From Vibrio ouci (GTDB taxonomy: Bacteria; Pseudomonadota; Gammaproteobacteria; Enterobacterales; Vibrionaceae), in assembly GCF_004551525.1 (NCBI RefSeq), contig NZ_SATR01000021.1, positions 1 to 64,000 of the forward strand: a DNA stretch of 64,000 nt, in the 5' to 3' direction. This document shows, one piece after another, positions 16,658 through 25,904 of this stretch. Each line of letters begins with the position of its first letter. Position 1 is the first letter of the stretch. The notes under the pieces are model-generated. The model did no database searches and was not told the DNA's origin. It worked only from the letters and a program-made list of their open reading frames with translations. Position numbers and translations under genes: made by a program.

Positions 16658-17540
16658 TGAGCATTAACCTCATGACACCTGGTGCGGCGATAACAAAGAC
16701 AATTGGGATCAAGATGAAGACGATAAGTGGTATCGACATCTTGGCGGCTAACTTCCCTATCTCTTCTTCCAACTCCAGCATCTGAACTTCTCGGATATCT
16801 CCAGCTAAAGTCGTTAACATGGTGTAGATTGATGAGCCATGTTGAATGCTCTGGCTCAATGTCATCACGAAACTGCGCATTTCTGATGACGGCACCTTGT
16901 CATACAGCTCTTCCAGTGCTCGTTGCATACCCACAATTCGAGCGCGATGGTTCGTTTTGTCCAATAGACTGGCCATCTCTTGGTTGAAGCTGCCCATTTC
17001 CACCGATAAATACTTCATCGAAGCTTCTATGGTCATACCGGTTTGGACACAAATCGCCATTAAATCGATCAAATACGGCATCTGCTTTGAGATTCGTCTT
17101 TGACGCGCTTTTGCCATTGAATCTAAGATAATGTCAGGCAAGGCAATGGCGATCATCGCCCATGCCCCTGCTGCTGCAATCCAATGATTGGTTTGCCCCT
17201 CTGTGAACCAGAAGAAAGCGCCAATAATGACCTCACCCAGAACCAAAGAAATGTACTTCATGGGCATAAACAGATGAGCAAACCGGGTATCACTGAAACC
17301 AGCACTTTCAAAGCGTACGCTTACATCATTTTGAGATGTCGTGAACACAGACGTTACCGGCTGTAGCCACTGCGTCATTTCATTCCGTGGAGCGCTTTTA
17401 CTTTCCGCGTATCGATTCGTTTTGGCCAAAGCAGCAATACGTCGCTTTTGTTTAACTTTATAAAATAGCCAATAAGCTAAGATCAAGATGCCGAAAGCGA
17501 TACCTGTCCAAGCAAAAAATAACTGCAATTGGTCATTCAT
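16650..17540 (-). CDS. tadC: TadC inner-membrane platform protein
   Basis: A 296-residue type II secretion F-domain protein. Hydrophobic segments are seen at the N-terminus (FFAWTGIAFGILILAYWLF), in the middle (AAGAWAMIAIALPDIIL) and at the C-terminus (SIPLIVFILIPIVFVIAAPG). The F domain includes ISKQMPYLIDLMAICVQTGM and LSQSIQHGSSIYTMLTTLA. With TadB it forms the membrane platform on which the ATPase TadA drives pilin addition. Its first base is the last base of the tadB stop codon region (TAATG), so the genes are coupled. Confidence 0.92.
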   Translation of the reverse strand: MNDQLQLFFAWTGIAFGILILAYWLFYKVKQKRRIAALAKTNRYAESKSAPRNEMTQWLQPVTSVFTTSQNDVSVRFESAGFSDTRFAHLFMPMKYISLVLGEVIIGAFFWFTEGQTNHWIAAAGAWAMIAIALPDIILDSMAKARQRRISKQMPYLIDLMAICVQTGMTIEASMKYLSVEMGSFNQEMASLLDKTNHRARIVGMQRALEELYDKVPSSEMRSFVMTLSQSIQHGSSIYTMLTTLAGDIREVQMLELEEEIGKLAAKMSIPLIVFILIPIVFVIAAPGVMRLMLNA

Positions 17541-18457
17541 TACTTCACCTTTTTCATTAGCATCCAGATGATTAGCATGCCGATACTTTCACTGATAATG
17601 ACGTAGTACAGTATCGGACGCCCCTCTGGGTGAAACATCACAAATTCAAAGTTCTCTGGGCTTAGAAACTGTAAAATAAACAGAAAGAAGAATGGTGTTG
17701 CGCCGACAATCTTGGCTGAAATTCGCGCCTCGGACGTCATGGCATACTTCTTTCTTTCTACTGCTCTTGCTTCAAACATTTGCCTGTTCAATCGCGACAT
17801 CACATCTTTTAGTTGTCCACCACGCTGCATGTTGGCTCGCAGTGTAATGACAAAGAAATGAAACGACGGATACGGAAAGCGGCGACACGACTTTCGAAAC
17901 ACCTCATCAATGGGTTCACCTAAGTTAAGACGCTCACTCATTAGCTTGAATTCTTTGCCCACCTCACCTTCTAACTTTTGGCCTACATAAGTAATGCCTC
18001 GGCCGATACTTTCACCAGCACTGAGAGAGCTAGTTAGCATGTTCAACGCATCGGGGAATGTTTCTTCAAAACGTTGTTGTTCACGTCTTTGTAAGAACAA
18101 ATATCCCCAAATCCATGCGAGTATTAACGCCACAGGTAACACTTCAAACATAGGTAGTCGCAACATGGTTTGGTTGACAACCCCAACAGCCGTTAAGGCC
18201 AACACTGAAAACAATGCAATTTTTAATGCGGCCATTTTGCCTAACTGACGCTGAAGGTTATCCCAACGCTGCAATATTCTCTGTTTTAGATTTCGATCGG
18301 AAAGACTCGCCATATTGATGGCCTGTTGGGTAAAACTCGCGTTATTCGCTGCGTTGACTTTCGAGTTTTCCAAATAGTCATTGATCGTTTGCTGCCGCTC
18401 AGGCTTTAGAGCAACAAAGACGAGCGCAAACCCGCCAAGGATGATTAACCAATACAT
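17540..18457 (-). CDS. tadB: TadB inner-membrane platform protein
   Basis: The 305-residue partner of TadC. It has an N-terminal membrane segment (MYWLIILGGFALVFVALKP), two central ones (IALFSVLALTAVGVVNQTM and LPVALILAWIWGYLFL), the F-domain sequence FPDALNMLTSSLSAGESIG and a C-terminal hydrophobic pair near FFFLFILQFLSP. It lies 9 bases after tadA. The order tadA-tadB-tadC is the conserved motor core of all Tad loci. Confidence 0.92.
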   Translation of the reverse strand: MYWLIILGGFALVFVALKPERQQTINDYLENSKVNAANNASFTQQAINMASLSDRNLKQRILQRWDNLQRQLGKMAALKIALFSVLALTAVGVVNQTMLRLPMFEVLPVALILAWIWGYLFLQRREQQRFEETFPDALNMLTSSLSAGESIGRGITYVGQKLEGEVGKEFKLMSERLNLGEPIDEVFRKSCRRFPYPSFHFFVITLRANMQRGGQLKDVMSRLNRQMFEARAVERKKYAMTSEARISAKIVGATPFFFLFILQFLSPENFEFVMFHPEGRPILYYVIISESIGMLIIWMLMKKVK

Positions 18458-18466
18458 ACCCGCTCA

Positions 18467-19750
18467 CTAGTTGTGTAGTGTCATTAACTCAATGACTTGG
18501 GTCAGCTGATGCTCGACACCAAAGAAACGTGCCTTTTCAAACAAAGCAGAACGGGCCATAACCCCTGATGTTGTATATGAGCCTTGAATTCGGCCATCCA
18601 GGTTTTCTGGCGAAGCTTTAAAAGAAAACAGCTCTTCTAGCACCACATTCGTTCCTTCAATGCCAACCACTTCAGTGATGCTCATGATCTTACGTGAGCC
18701 ATCATGCAAGCGGCTAACCTGAACAATGAGATCAACCGCGCTGACAATCGAGCGTCGAATCGCTTCCAACGGTAAGTTACTGGTTGCCATCATCACCATA
18801 GCTTCGACGCGAGCAAGCGCATCTCTTGGCGTGTTCGCGTGCAATGTCGACATCGAACCATCGTGGCCTGTGTTCATTGCTTGCAGCATTTCAAACGCTT
18901 CACTGCCACGACATTCGCCGACAATAATTCGGTCTGGACGCATACGCAGCGAGTTAATCACCAAATCTCTTGATGTCACTGCCCCCGTCCCCTCAATACC
19001 ATTGTTTCGGGTTTCCATTCTCACAACATGTGGCTGCTGCAAACGAAGCTCCGCGGTATCTTCGATGGTGACGATACGCTCACCATCAGAGATATGCTGA
19101 GACAAGGCATTGAGCAAAGTTGTTTTACCCGAACCCGTGCCCCCAGAAACCAGTATGTTCAATCGACAGCGAGCCGCGATTTGCAATAGCGCCGCCATTT
19201 CGTTCGAAAGCGAACCAAATTCCACTAGGTGTTCAAAACCTATACTTTGCTGGCGAAACTTACGAATAGAAATCGAAGTACCATCAAGCGTGATTGGCGG
19301 AATGACGATATTAACTCGGCTTCCATCCTCTAAACGTGCATCACAAGTCGGCGAAGACTCATCAACACGGCGACCTACTCGGCTGGCAATACGCTTTGCA
19401 ATATCCAATAGCTGCTGCTCATCAATAAAACGGATCGGAGCCTGCTCAACTAAACCGTTTCTTTCGATGTAAATTTGCTTGTGGCCATTGATCATGATGT
19501 CGGTAATCGAATCATCATCCATCAAGACTTGTAGTGGCCCTAAGCCGACAAGTTCATGGATTAGACTAGTGACATACTCAGATTTCGCCAACGACGACAC
19601 CGGAAGCTGCTCTCGATTTACCAGCATATCCACCGCATTGGCCAGCTGAGCCTCTAGTTCACTACGAGACAAACTCTCGATAACACTAGCATCCAGCGCA
19701 TCAAAGATCTGACGACGTAACTTAAGGTAAACACTTTGAGATTGTTCCAT
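18467..19750 (-). CDS. tadA: TadA/CpaF secretion ATPase
   Basis: A 427-residue GspE-family ATPase that powers Flp pilus assembly at the inner membrane. The N-terminal domain includes LVGLGPLQVLMDDDSITDIM; Walker A is ILVSGGTGSGKTTLLNALS near residue 205, followed by the Asp-box region (IVTIEDTAELRLQ), Walker B (RIIVGECRGSEAFEML) and the His-box TGHDGSMSTLHANTP. All these motifs are intact, so the motor should work. It starts 5 bases after tadZ. Length agrees with the CpaF/TadA family. Confidence 0.95.
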   Translation of the reverse strand: MEQSQSVYLKLRRQIFDALDASVIESLSRSELEAQLANAVDMLVNREQLPVSSLAKSEYVTSLIHELVGLGPLQVLMDDDSITDIMINGHKQIYIERNGLVEQAPIRFIDEQQLLDIAKRIASRVGRRVDESSPTCDARLEDGSRVNIVIPPITLDGTSISIRKFRQQSIGFEHLVEFGSLSNEMAALLQIAARCRLNILVSGGTGSGKTTLLNALSQHISDGERIVTIEDTAELRLQQPHVVRMETRNNGIEGTGAVTSRDLVINSLRMRPDRIIVGECRGSEAFEMLQAMNTGHDGSMSTLHANTPRDALARVEAMVMMATSNLPLEAIRRSIVSAVDLIVQVSRLHDGSRKIMSITEVVGIEGTNVVLEELFSFKASPENLDGRIQGSYTTSGVMARSALFEKARFFGVEHQLTQVIELMTLHN

Positions 19751-19755
19751 GATGA

Positions 19756-20985
19756 TTACCCGTTACGCTTTAACAAGTTACGTAAAGAAAAGCCTTTGCT
19801 CGGCGCTACTTTCTCACCAACCAATAGCGCGACTAGATTTTGTAACCCTTGCTTCATTTCTGAGCGTGTATCGCTAATCAAATCACCTTGGAGCAAATAG
19901 TGATTTGCTTTAAAATCAAACACTAACTGCGCATCGGCTTTACGACCAAAGTACTTTTCTACATCTGCTTCATTGATCGAGGCAGCATTATCAGGTCTAG
20001 AACGATTCATGACCATCAGTACGGTAAGCTCTGGGTAGCGCAGCTCGATTTCAGAGCTAATACGATTGAGCTCGCGCAGTGATGAAACTGTGGCATCAAA
20101 TACCAAAACTAACACGTCAACACCATCTATCGCTTTCTCAAATTCAGCGTTAGTTGTTGCAGTGTGTGAGTAGTCCTCAACCACAAAGGTATTGCTTTGA
20201 ACCATCTGCTGCTTCAGTGCTTGAGTGTACTGATGGAGCTCTTCTCGGCTAAATTCGTCAGACTCAACCGCAAGTATCGACAGGTGTTTTTCAATATTTT
20301 GTACAAGGCTCAAGGCAATATCGCTATCAATGCCCGTTGCCAGCGTTCCTTTTTGAACGCTGCGTTTATTGAATTTCTTTAGCCCCATCATCACATCAAT
20401 GTTGCTGCCAGTGTAAGTATGGTCAACCAACAGTGTGCTAGCGTGATGATACTTCGCCAATGAGCGCGAAACTTCACAAGCCACTAAGGATGTACCCACC
20501 CCACCTTTTACACCCATAAATGCAATCTGCTTAGCTTTACGGTTTTGGCCTACGCCACGTTTGTCGACATGGTTATTTGCCACATTGCGATAAAAGTCGG
20601 CAATTTCCGCTTCGTTTGCGGGCCAGAAAAGGTAATAAAAACCAAGCTCTTTTAGTGCACGAATGGTTGAGATAGCATCTTCACTGCCGATGATGATCAC
20701 AGAGACATGAGGAGGAAGGCTACGTGATAGTTGCTTCGCATCCTCAACTACATCGCTGCTTTGGTTAAGCTCAACCAACACAACTTCAACCTCTGGATTC
20801 TGCTCCAACTTGTCAAAGTTCTGAGGTTGATTGATTAACGCTTGTGGTTCCTCAAAGCCTTCAAAACGAAACGCCTTTTGTACTAAGGCACTGCAGAGCT
20901 GAGACTGATAGAACAGTGCACAACGGCTTTGCTTCGCAACATTTTTAGGTCCTGAACTACTTAACTTATCAACTAAATCAAACAT
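19756..20985 (-). CDS. tadZ: TadZ/CpaE-like pilus localisation ATPase
   Basis: A 409-residue protein with an N-terminal atypical receiver-like domain (about residues 20-140, VEVVLVELNQSSDVVEDAKQ) and a C-terminal MinD/ParA-type ATPase domain. The deviant Walker A reads FMGVKGGVGTSLVACEVS, with the signature lysine near its start but serine after Thr. TadZ proteins place the Tad machine at the cell pole or a defined site. Position between rcpB and tadA is the normal one for this locus. Confidence 0.9.
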   Translation of the reverse strand: MFDLVDKLSSSGPKNVAKQSRCALFYQSQLCSALVQKAFRFEGFEEPQALINQPQNFDKLEQNPEVEVVLVELNQSSDVVEDAKQLSRSLPPHVSVIIIGSEDAISTIRALKELGFYYLFWPANEAEIADFYRNVANNHVDKRGVGQNRKAKQIAFMGVKGGVGTSLVACEVSRSLAKYHHASTLLVDHTYTGSNIDVMMGLKKFNKRSVQKGTLATGIDSDIALSLVQNIEKHLSILAVESDEFSREELHQYTQALKQQMVQSNTFVVEDYSHTATTNAEFEKAIDGVDVLVLVFDATVSSLRELNRISSEIELRYPELTVLMVMNRSRPDNAASINEADVEKYFGRKADAQLVFDFKANHYLLQGDLISDTRSEMKQGLQNLVALLVGEKVAPSKGFSLRNLLKRNG

Positions 20986-20994
20986 ACCAATCCC

Positions 20995-21468
20995 CTAAAT
21001 AGCGTTTTGTGGATTAACCATTGATTGCCAGCGACTGGTGTCGGTATTACAACCTAAACTGCCGCGACCATATTTACCAACTTGTTCTTGGTGGCAAATT
21101 TCAAGCTTCACCTGGTGCACTGTAGCGGCGACTTCAACCTTAAATTGTCCGCTTTTTTGATGCTTGAAATAGACGATACGATTCGTATCAACCCCTGCTT
21201 CAATCAATTGTCTTTTCGCCGATTGGTACAAACCGTCTCCATGAGTTCCGGCAATTTGGATTTTCCAATCTGCGCGAGTAACCAGCGTTGGATGCTTATC
21301 AATAAAAGTATTTAGCCTTTCCGATAGGTGATCTTGGCTTGTTTCTGTTAACTTGAACTGGTAAGTGACTGGAATAACTTCAATTGAGGTGCCGCGTGGC
21401 TCTTCAATGTGGTCGGCACAACCCACTAACGCTGCAGCCAGAACAACTGAAATGATTAATGCTCTCAT
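20995..21468 (-). CDS. CpaD/RcpB-like pilus assembly lipoprotein
   Basis: A 157-residue lipoprotein with signal MRALIISVVLAAALVGCAD and acylated Cys at residue 17. The C-terminal part SLGCNTDTSRWQSMVNPQNA has the GC-x-N/T-MV-P pattern of the CpaD/RcpB family of outer-membrane Tad proteins. The central part, IAGTHGDGLYQSAKRQLIEA, resembles the OmpA-like segment seen in some family members. It overlaps the end of the secretin gene by 4 bases and probably assists secretin stability or gating. Confidence 0.8.
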   Translation of the reverse strand: MRALIISVVLAAALVGCADHIEEPRGTSIEVIPVTYQFKLTETSQDHLSERLNTFIDKHPTLVTRADWKIQIAGTHGDGLYQSAKRQLIEAGVDTNRIVYFKHQKSGQFKVEVAATVHQVKLEICHQEQVGKYGRGSLGCNTDTSRWQSMVNPQNAI

Positions 21469-22787
21469 TGGCTAAAACCTCCTGCTGATAGAACTTCGTC
21501 TGCCCATTTTTCTTGCGACGTTTCATACTCGCTATCTAAAGCAAAAAAACGTTTTAACGTGCTGGTTTTTTTCATTGTCGGCAGCTGGATTTGATTAGCT
21601 TTAACCGGTTGAACAAGGTTAACTGTCGCAACAATCACCAATTCCGTCTTATTGCGCTCCGTCCCTGTATGACGGAATAAACTACCCAAGATAGGAATGT
21701 CACCAATAAACGGGATTCGCGTTAACGACTCCTTCTCTTCACTGTTGAGTAAACCACCTAAAACAAAACTTTGACCATCACCTAGCTCTACCGTTGTTTG
21801 TGCTCGGCGAGTGTGCAATGCGGGTATATTAAAATCATCACTGGTATATTGCTTATCAAGTGAACTCACTTCCGGCGATAGCGCGAGTTTAATTTTGTCG
21901 TCACGCAATACCTTCGCCATTAATTCGAGCCTCACACCGAACTCTTTATACTCAACGCTAGTCCCACCATCATTGGAGGTCATTATCGGCAGCTCGCCAC
22001 CCACTAAGAAACTGGCTTTTTCTCCAGAGATCACTGAAAGATTAGGCTCTGCTAATACTTGACCAACCGTATCCGTACCTACAGCAGAGATAACAGAGAC
22101 AATATCGCTAGCGCTAAAACTAGTTAATTGGTCAACGAAGATCCCTGCATTCCCCCCACTACCCATTTTGATACCAAAATCTTGCATAAAGGTATGTGAG
22201 ACTTCCGCAATGGTAAGTTTGACATTCACTTGTTTAGTAGCAGCAACTTCAATGTTGTTAACCACACCTTGGTACTCAAGCTGAGTCATAAAGCCGATTT
22301 CAATGTCATCATCATCTTCTTCAGCCATTTCAAAAGTGGCCGCTGTTTTCACTCTTTTCCCAAATAGCTCGCCGACTAGCTTAAGAATATTGTCTTTTTC
22401 TTGCTCGGTACTGACACTGCCGCCTAGCACCACATTGTCACCAATGCCGGACACAGTCACTTGTGCATAGGGGAACTGCACAGCAATCTGCTGCTCTATC
22501 GCTCGATAGCTTTTGTTTACTACCAGCATTTTATTAATCAATTCTTTGCCATCACCATCAAAGGCGATAAAGGATGTTGACCCCATCTCTTTGCCCAAAA
22601 CGACTACTTTATGCGCGTCAATAACTTGGTAATCGGCAACCGTTTGTGAAGAAATAAAAACTGATGCAGCTTCGCCAGAAATAGACAACGACTTGGCTTC
22701 ACCTTGGGTTAAGTTAATCGTCCCTTGAGCAAATGTGCATAAAGGCATTAACGTCATTAGCATTAGGGCGCTTATTGTTTTTTTCAT
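21465..22787 (-). CDS. rcpA: RcpA/CpaC outer-membrane secretin
   Basis: From the ATG chosen (MKKTISALMLMTLMPLCTFA, a signal peptide) the product has 440 residues; an upstream in-frame start would run into rcpC and lacks a signal sequence. The N-terminal domain (QGEAKSLSISGEAASVFIS) and BON-like segment (VSGIGDNVVLGGSVSTEQEK) precede the secretin domain (VNVKLTIAEVSHTFMQDFGI, VLAEPNLSVISGEKASFLVG, GQSFVLGGLLNSEEKESLTR, PFIGDIPILGSLFRH). It forms the outer-membrane pore for the Flp pilus. Confidence 0.93.
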   Translation of the reverse strand: MKKTISALMLMTLMPLCTFAQGTINLTQGEAKSLSISGEAASVFISSQTVADYQVIDAHKVVVLGKEMGSTSFIAFDGDGKELINKMLVVNKSYRAIEQQIAVQFPYAQVTVSGIGDNVVLGGSVSTEQEKDNILKLVGELFGKRVKTAATFEMAEEDDDDIEIGFMTQLEYQGVVNNIEVAATKQVNVKLTIAEVSHTFMQDFGIKMGSGGNAGIFVDQLTSFSASDIVSVISAVGTDTVGQVLAEPNLSVISGEKASFLVGGELPIMTSNDGGTSVEYKEFGVRLELMAKVLRDDKIKLALSPEVSSLDKQYTSDDFNIPALHTRRAQTTVELGDGQSFVLGGLLNSEEKESLTRIPFIGDIPILGSLFRHTGTERNKTELVIVATVNLVQPVKANQIQLPTMKKTSTLKRFFALDSEYETSQEKWADEVLSAGGFSQ

Positions 22788-22797
22788 ACCCGGTCTC

Positions 22798-23580
22798 TTA
22801 ATTAAAACGAAATTCACGAATACCACTTGCACGGCCTTGAACACGAATGATGTCAGCCGAATCCGCCACTAAGTCATTTGCGTAGGCTTCACCTAACGAT
22901 TTGTGTACCGCTATCTCTGCTACTCGACTTGCGACAGTGAGTCGAGCTAACTGCTGATTGGTCACTTGAAGAATCAACGTCACTTCACTGTCATCATCTC
23001 GATTTAGAGAGTCCAATGACTTTTCAGGTAAGACCATGTCTAAGACTTTGATCTGTGCCAGTAACGGCATCATGGTTAAATGCTGGATGTCCGATACGGT
23101 TTGGTCAGTCGATAGGTTCTGACTTGGCGTGGAGAGCACAGAAATATCGACCAAGTCACCAGCACTAATCGTCCCGCCAACGACATCCTTACCAGGAACT
23201 GTCACGTTATACGGAACAAAGCCAGATTGAAGTACCACGTTTAGGTAATCGCTTTCGCCCGGCATTGCGACAACATCGTCACTAACAATGTCACCAACAG
23301 ATAAATCCTTCACGGCAAACATTGGCTCATCCCAATCCAAATCAATATCACTATCGATTCCAACTAGAGCCGCCTTTGCTTGGGGTAGATACTCGACCAT
23401 TAAATGGCCGCGAGTTAACTTGGCGCCTTTTGCTAGCTCATGCTTTACGCGCCAAACTTTGTACGTCACTTCAGGTGAAGTAGTTGGCTTGGGTGTTTCT
23501 GCGGGCTTGGCGTTGGTCACACCATAAAGCCCAATAGATATAGCGACGAACGCTAAGCCAAGAATGATTTTTGAATTCAT
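22798..23580 (-). CDS. rcpC: RcpC/CpaB pilus assembly protein
   Basis: A 260-residue periplasmic protein with an N-terminal membrane/signal segment (IILGLAFVAISIGLYGVTNA). It carries a SAF-type domain (HELAKGAKLTRGHLMVEYLP, VKDLSVGDIVSDDVVAM) and the RcpC/CpaB segment GFVPYNVTVPGKDVVGGTIS. The family is thought to act with the secretin in the periplasm, perhaps binding peptidoglycan. It lies 8 bases after tadV. Confidence 0.9.
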   Translation of the reverse strand: MNSKIILGLAFVAISIGLYGVTNAKPAETPKPTTSPEVTYKVWRVKHELAKGAKLTRGHLMVEYLPQAKAALVGIDSDIDLDWDEPMFAVKDLSVGDIVSDDVVAMPGESDYLNVVLQSGFVPYNVTVPGKDVVGGTISAGDLVDISVLSTPSQNLSTDQTVSDIQHLTMMPLLAQIKVLDMVLPEKSLDSLNRDDDSEVTLILQVTNQQLARLTVASRVAEIAVHKSLGEAYANDLVADSADIIRVQGRASGIREFRFN

Positions 23581-23588
23581 TGATCAAC

Positions 23589-24026
23589 CTACAACGATGC
23601 CGCTATACCTAATAAGCTTCCCAAACAAATAGGTACACCATAAGGCACCCCTTTGTTGACCCAATTAGCATTGCCAGTCATTTGACTGACTACCCATTGG
23701 GAAATGGCTAAGGCTCCACCTGCACTTACAATAATAAAAACGGTCAGCGGAAAGTAATTGGGCGATATCATCAAACTATAAGCCGCCAATAGTTTGCTAT
23801 CTCCGGCAGCCATGATGTTGAAATAAAACAGCAAGGCACCGATAGCAAGCACTGGGATTGGCATGGCTAATTGTTCATATCGACCCTGTTTGAAGACAAA
23901 AAAAACACCCAACAGAGTAATCACTATCACCACTCCATTGGGTATTTTTCTATGTCTGATATCTTGATAACTGGCTACTAAAGCCATGGTGGCGATAAAA
24001 GGCAGCCACCATAGTTGTATATTCAA
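23589..24026 (-). CDS. tadV: TadV/CpaA prepilin peptidase
   Basis: A 145-residue integral membrane aspartyl protease that cleaves the Flp pilin and the TadE/F pseudopilins. The two catalytic aspartates fit SYQDIRHRKIPN in the first loop and MAAGDSKLLAAYSLMISP in the second (GD motif). About five hydrophobic segments are visible. Short length without the N-terminal methylase domain is normal for the Tad type. It lies 4 bases after flp. Confidence 0.92.
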   Translation of the reverse strand: MNIQLWWLPFIATMALVASYQDIRHRKIPNGVVIVITLLGVFFVFKQGRYEQLAMPIPVLAIGALLFYFNIMAAGDSKLLAAYSLMISPNYFPLTVFIIVSAGGALAISQWVVSQMTGNANWVNKGVPYGVPICLGSLLGIAASL

Positions 24027-24030
24027 ACTA

Positions 24031-24240
24031 CTATTTAATACCAGACGCCGTATTAATGTTTCTGGTAATTGCAGCGATCGCGCTATCCAATGCTGTTTTT
24101 AGAGAACCATTGAACACGGCAAGAACGATCGCTGACATACATACACCTAGGATTGCGTATTCAATTGCTGTTACACCGCGCTCGTCGTTTTTGAATGATT
24201 CAATAAATAGTTGAGTTTTAACAAATGCTTTAGTTAACAT
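24031..24240 (-). CDS. flp: Flp-type pilin, major Tad pilus subunit
   Basis: The 69-residue prepilin has a 21-residue leader ending in DERG, then VTAIEYAILGVCMSAIVLAV: the processing site G/VTAIEY with Glu at +5 and Tyr at +6 is the hallmark of Flp pilins. The remainder is a short helical tail. A good ribosome site (AGGAAAC) precedes the ATG. Flp pili mediate surface attachment, aggregation or biofilm formation. As first gene of the cluster it lies behind a 250-base leader that should hold the main promoter. Confidence 0.95.
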   Translation of the reverse strand: MLTKAFVKTQLFIESFKNDERGVTAIEYAILGVCMSAIVLAVFNGSLKTALDSAIAAITRNINTASGIK

Positions 24241-24318
24241 CTTTGTTTCCTGTTGATTAATGGACTGTGTTGTTTACGGAAGAGATATTAAAAACTGTTG
24301 CATTTGCTAACAACGGAA

Positions 24319-24347
24319 GTGATAAGCTCCTCACATTTCCCTGACAA
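24319..24347 (-). promoter_or_regulatory. Candidate promoter of the tad locus
   Basis: On the minus strand TTGTCA is followed after 17 bases by TATCAC, about 80 bases upstream of the flp start codon. The -35 match is good and the -10 match is moderate. No other gene intervenes between here and the plus-strand start near 24500. Confidence 0.4.
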
Positions 24348-24499
24348 TAACGGCGTTTTCATTCAGTTTGGATTCAGTTTCGCGGTGAATATCGCCCCCT
24401 CTACTCATTCACAGCAGATTTAATGAGGTTCGCGGATAGCGAGAACGGAGCCGCTTTGGTAGTATTGGCACAACATAATGACATCCGGACCTATTGGAT

Positions 24500-25075
24500 A
24501 TGCACCTTTCAAAACTGACCACAGACATTTTTAACCATCTTTACCGCGATATTTCTGAATTCCGCAGCACGTTTGATCTACCTGTTGCCGCGCCAGAAAG
24601 CTTAGATGACAAAGCTGACACTCTTCACACATCACTTGCAATTGAAGAACTGACCGAGCTAGCAGAAGCGGATAACAAAACAGAGCAAGCTGATGCGATC
24701 ATCGACAGTGTTTATGTTTTGATGGGTCGTTTGGTGCACCTAGGCCACGATAAAGTCGAAGATAATCTAGCGATCAATTATCTGATTGATCTACTGCTTA
24801 ACGTTGCGGTAAACCGTGGTATCGACTTTATCCCTTGCTGGGATGAAGTTCACTCAAGCAACATGAGCAAAGTATGTCGTAACGAAAAAGAGTACGCTGA
24901 AACTGAAGCACATTACGCAGAGCAAGGCATTAAGCTAATGGCTGTACAGAAAGGTGATTACATCATCGCAAAATGTGCGGAAGACTTTGTTGCTGAAGGC
25001 AAAACGATTCGCCAAGGAAAAGTTCTAAAATCGGTTTACTACCGTCCAGCCGCTCTTGCGCCTTTAACTAAGTAG
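24500..25075 (+). CDS. MazG-like nucleotide pyrophosphohydrolase-domain protein
   Basis: About 191 residues from the ATG (a TTG two codons upstream is also possible). The N-terminal two thirds look like the all-alpha NTP-pyrophosphohydrolase fold: ASLAIEELTELAEADNKTEQ-type sequence with EELTE, followed 13 residues later by DAIIDSVYVLMG, gives the EExxE...DxxxD metal-binding pattern. The C-terminal part (ECYAET-like helix, IKLMAVQKGDYIIAKCAEDF, KVLKSVYYRPAAL) is not usual MazG and may shape substrate choice. Such enzymes hydrolyse nucleoside triphosphates, possibly damaged ones. The gene stands alone between the tad promoter region and a terminator. Confidence 0.75.
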   Translation: MHLSKLTTDIFNHLYRDISEFRSTFDLPVAAPESLDDKADTLHTSLAIEELTELAEADNKTEQADAIIDSVYVLMGRLVHLGHDKVEDNLAINYLIDLLLNVAVNRGIDFIPCWDEVHSSNMSKVCRNEKEYAETEAHYAEQGIKLMAVQKGDYIIAKCAEDFVAEGKTIRQGKVLKSVYYRPAALAPLTK

Positions 25076-25100
25076 TTAAAAGCACAACACAAAATAAAAA

Positions 25101-25130
25101 AGCCGCTTGCAGTTCAAGCGGCTTTTTTGT
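25101..25130 (+). terminator. Intrinsic terminator between convergent genes
   Basis: AGCCGCTTG and CAAGCGGCT pair perfectly around a 5-base loop (CAGTT) with a T run on the plus side and an A run on the other, so it can stop transcription from both directions (the MazG-like gene and btuD). Confidence 0.9.
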
Positions 25131-25148
25131 GTCTGTATCACGCTGATA

Positions 25149-25904
25149 TTAGTCGAACAGTAAAACGGGACTTCCTTCGACGTGCGCTTTAGTAACTTTG
25201 GTTTTGAACACCCGCGACAGTTCTTTAACCGATAAGACGTCTTTAACCTCTCCCACCCTTTGTAACACGCCCTGCTCTAGCAACAGTGCTTTATCGGCAT
25301 GCTTGAGCGTTCTATTTAAATCATGGTTAGACATGATGACGCTAATACCCATATCTGCCACACGCCTAATCAACTTGTATAACAGCGTTTCTTGGCCAAT
25401 ATCGAGTGGTGCTGCTGGCTCATCAAGAATAAGCAATTTCGCATAAGGGTTTAGTGTTGGCCAAATCTGCAAACAAATGGCGCACAGTCGAACGCGTTGC
25501 CACTCCCCCCCTGAAAGGTGGTGAATAGAACGATGGAGCTTGTCATCGATCTCAAGCAATTGGGATAGCTCATGGATTACTGACTCGATGTCTGGTGAGT
25601 GAGAGTCGATATGTGTAGGTAAAGACAACGCTAAATACTGCACCACATCGAGATTAAATGCTGGTCGGTCACTTTGGCATAAGAACGCGCGGCAAGTGGC
25701 CAGTGATTCGATAGAACTGCTGGCGACGTCTTGCTCAAAGATGGACGCCTGACCATCAAAATCTAACAAACCTGCCACCGCTGATAGCAAAGTACTTTTG
25801 CCACTGCCGTTAGGACCAATCACGTGCAAAATTTCACCTTGGTTGACCTCAAAGGAGAGCGGCAGTAATCGTGAGCCAACCGATAAGCTATTAACGTGAA
25901 TCAT
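25149..25904 (-). CDS. btuD: Vitamin B12 import ATPase BtuD
   Basis: A 251-residue ABC ATPase that powers cobalamin uptake through BtuC. Walker A is [18 protein letters not shown], the Q-loop region FLCQSDRP, the signature [11 protein letters not shown] and Walker [14 protein letters not shown], followed by the switch histidine in SNHDLNRTL. The gene overlaps the 3' end of btuC by 14 bases. The periplasmic binding protein gene btuF is not in the window. A related siderophore ATPase is the alternative, but the short length and the corrinoid genes nearby favour BtuD. Confidence 0.88.
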   Translation of the reverse strand: MIHVNSLSVGSRLLPLSFEVNQGEILHVIGPNGSGKSTLLSAVAGLLDFDGQASIFEQDVASSSIESLATCRAFLCQSDRPAFNLDVVQYLALSLPTHIDSHSPDIESVIHELSQLLEIDDKLHRSIHHLSGGEWQRVRLCAICLQIWPTLNPYAKLLILDEPAAPLDIGQETLLYKLIRRVADMGISVIMSNHDLNRTLKHADKALLLEQGVLQRVGEVKDVLSVKELSRVFKTKVTKAHVEGSPVLLFD

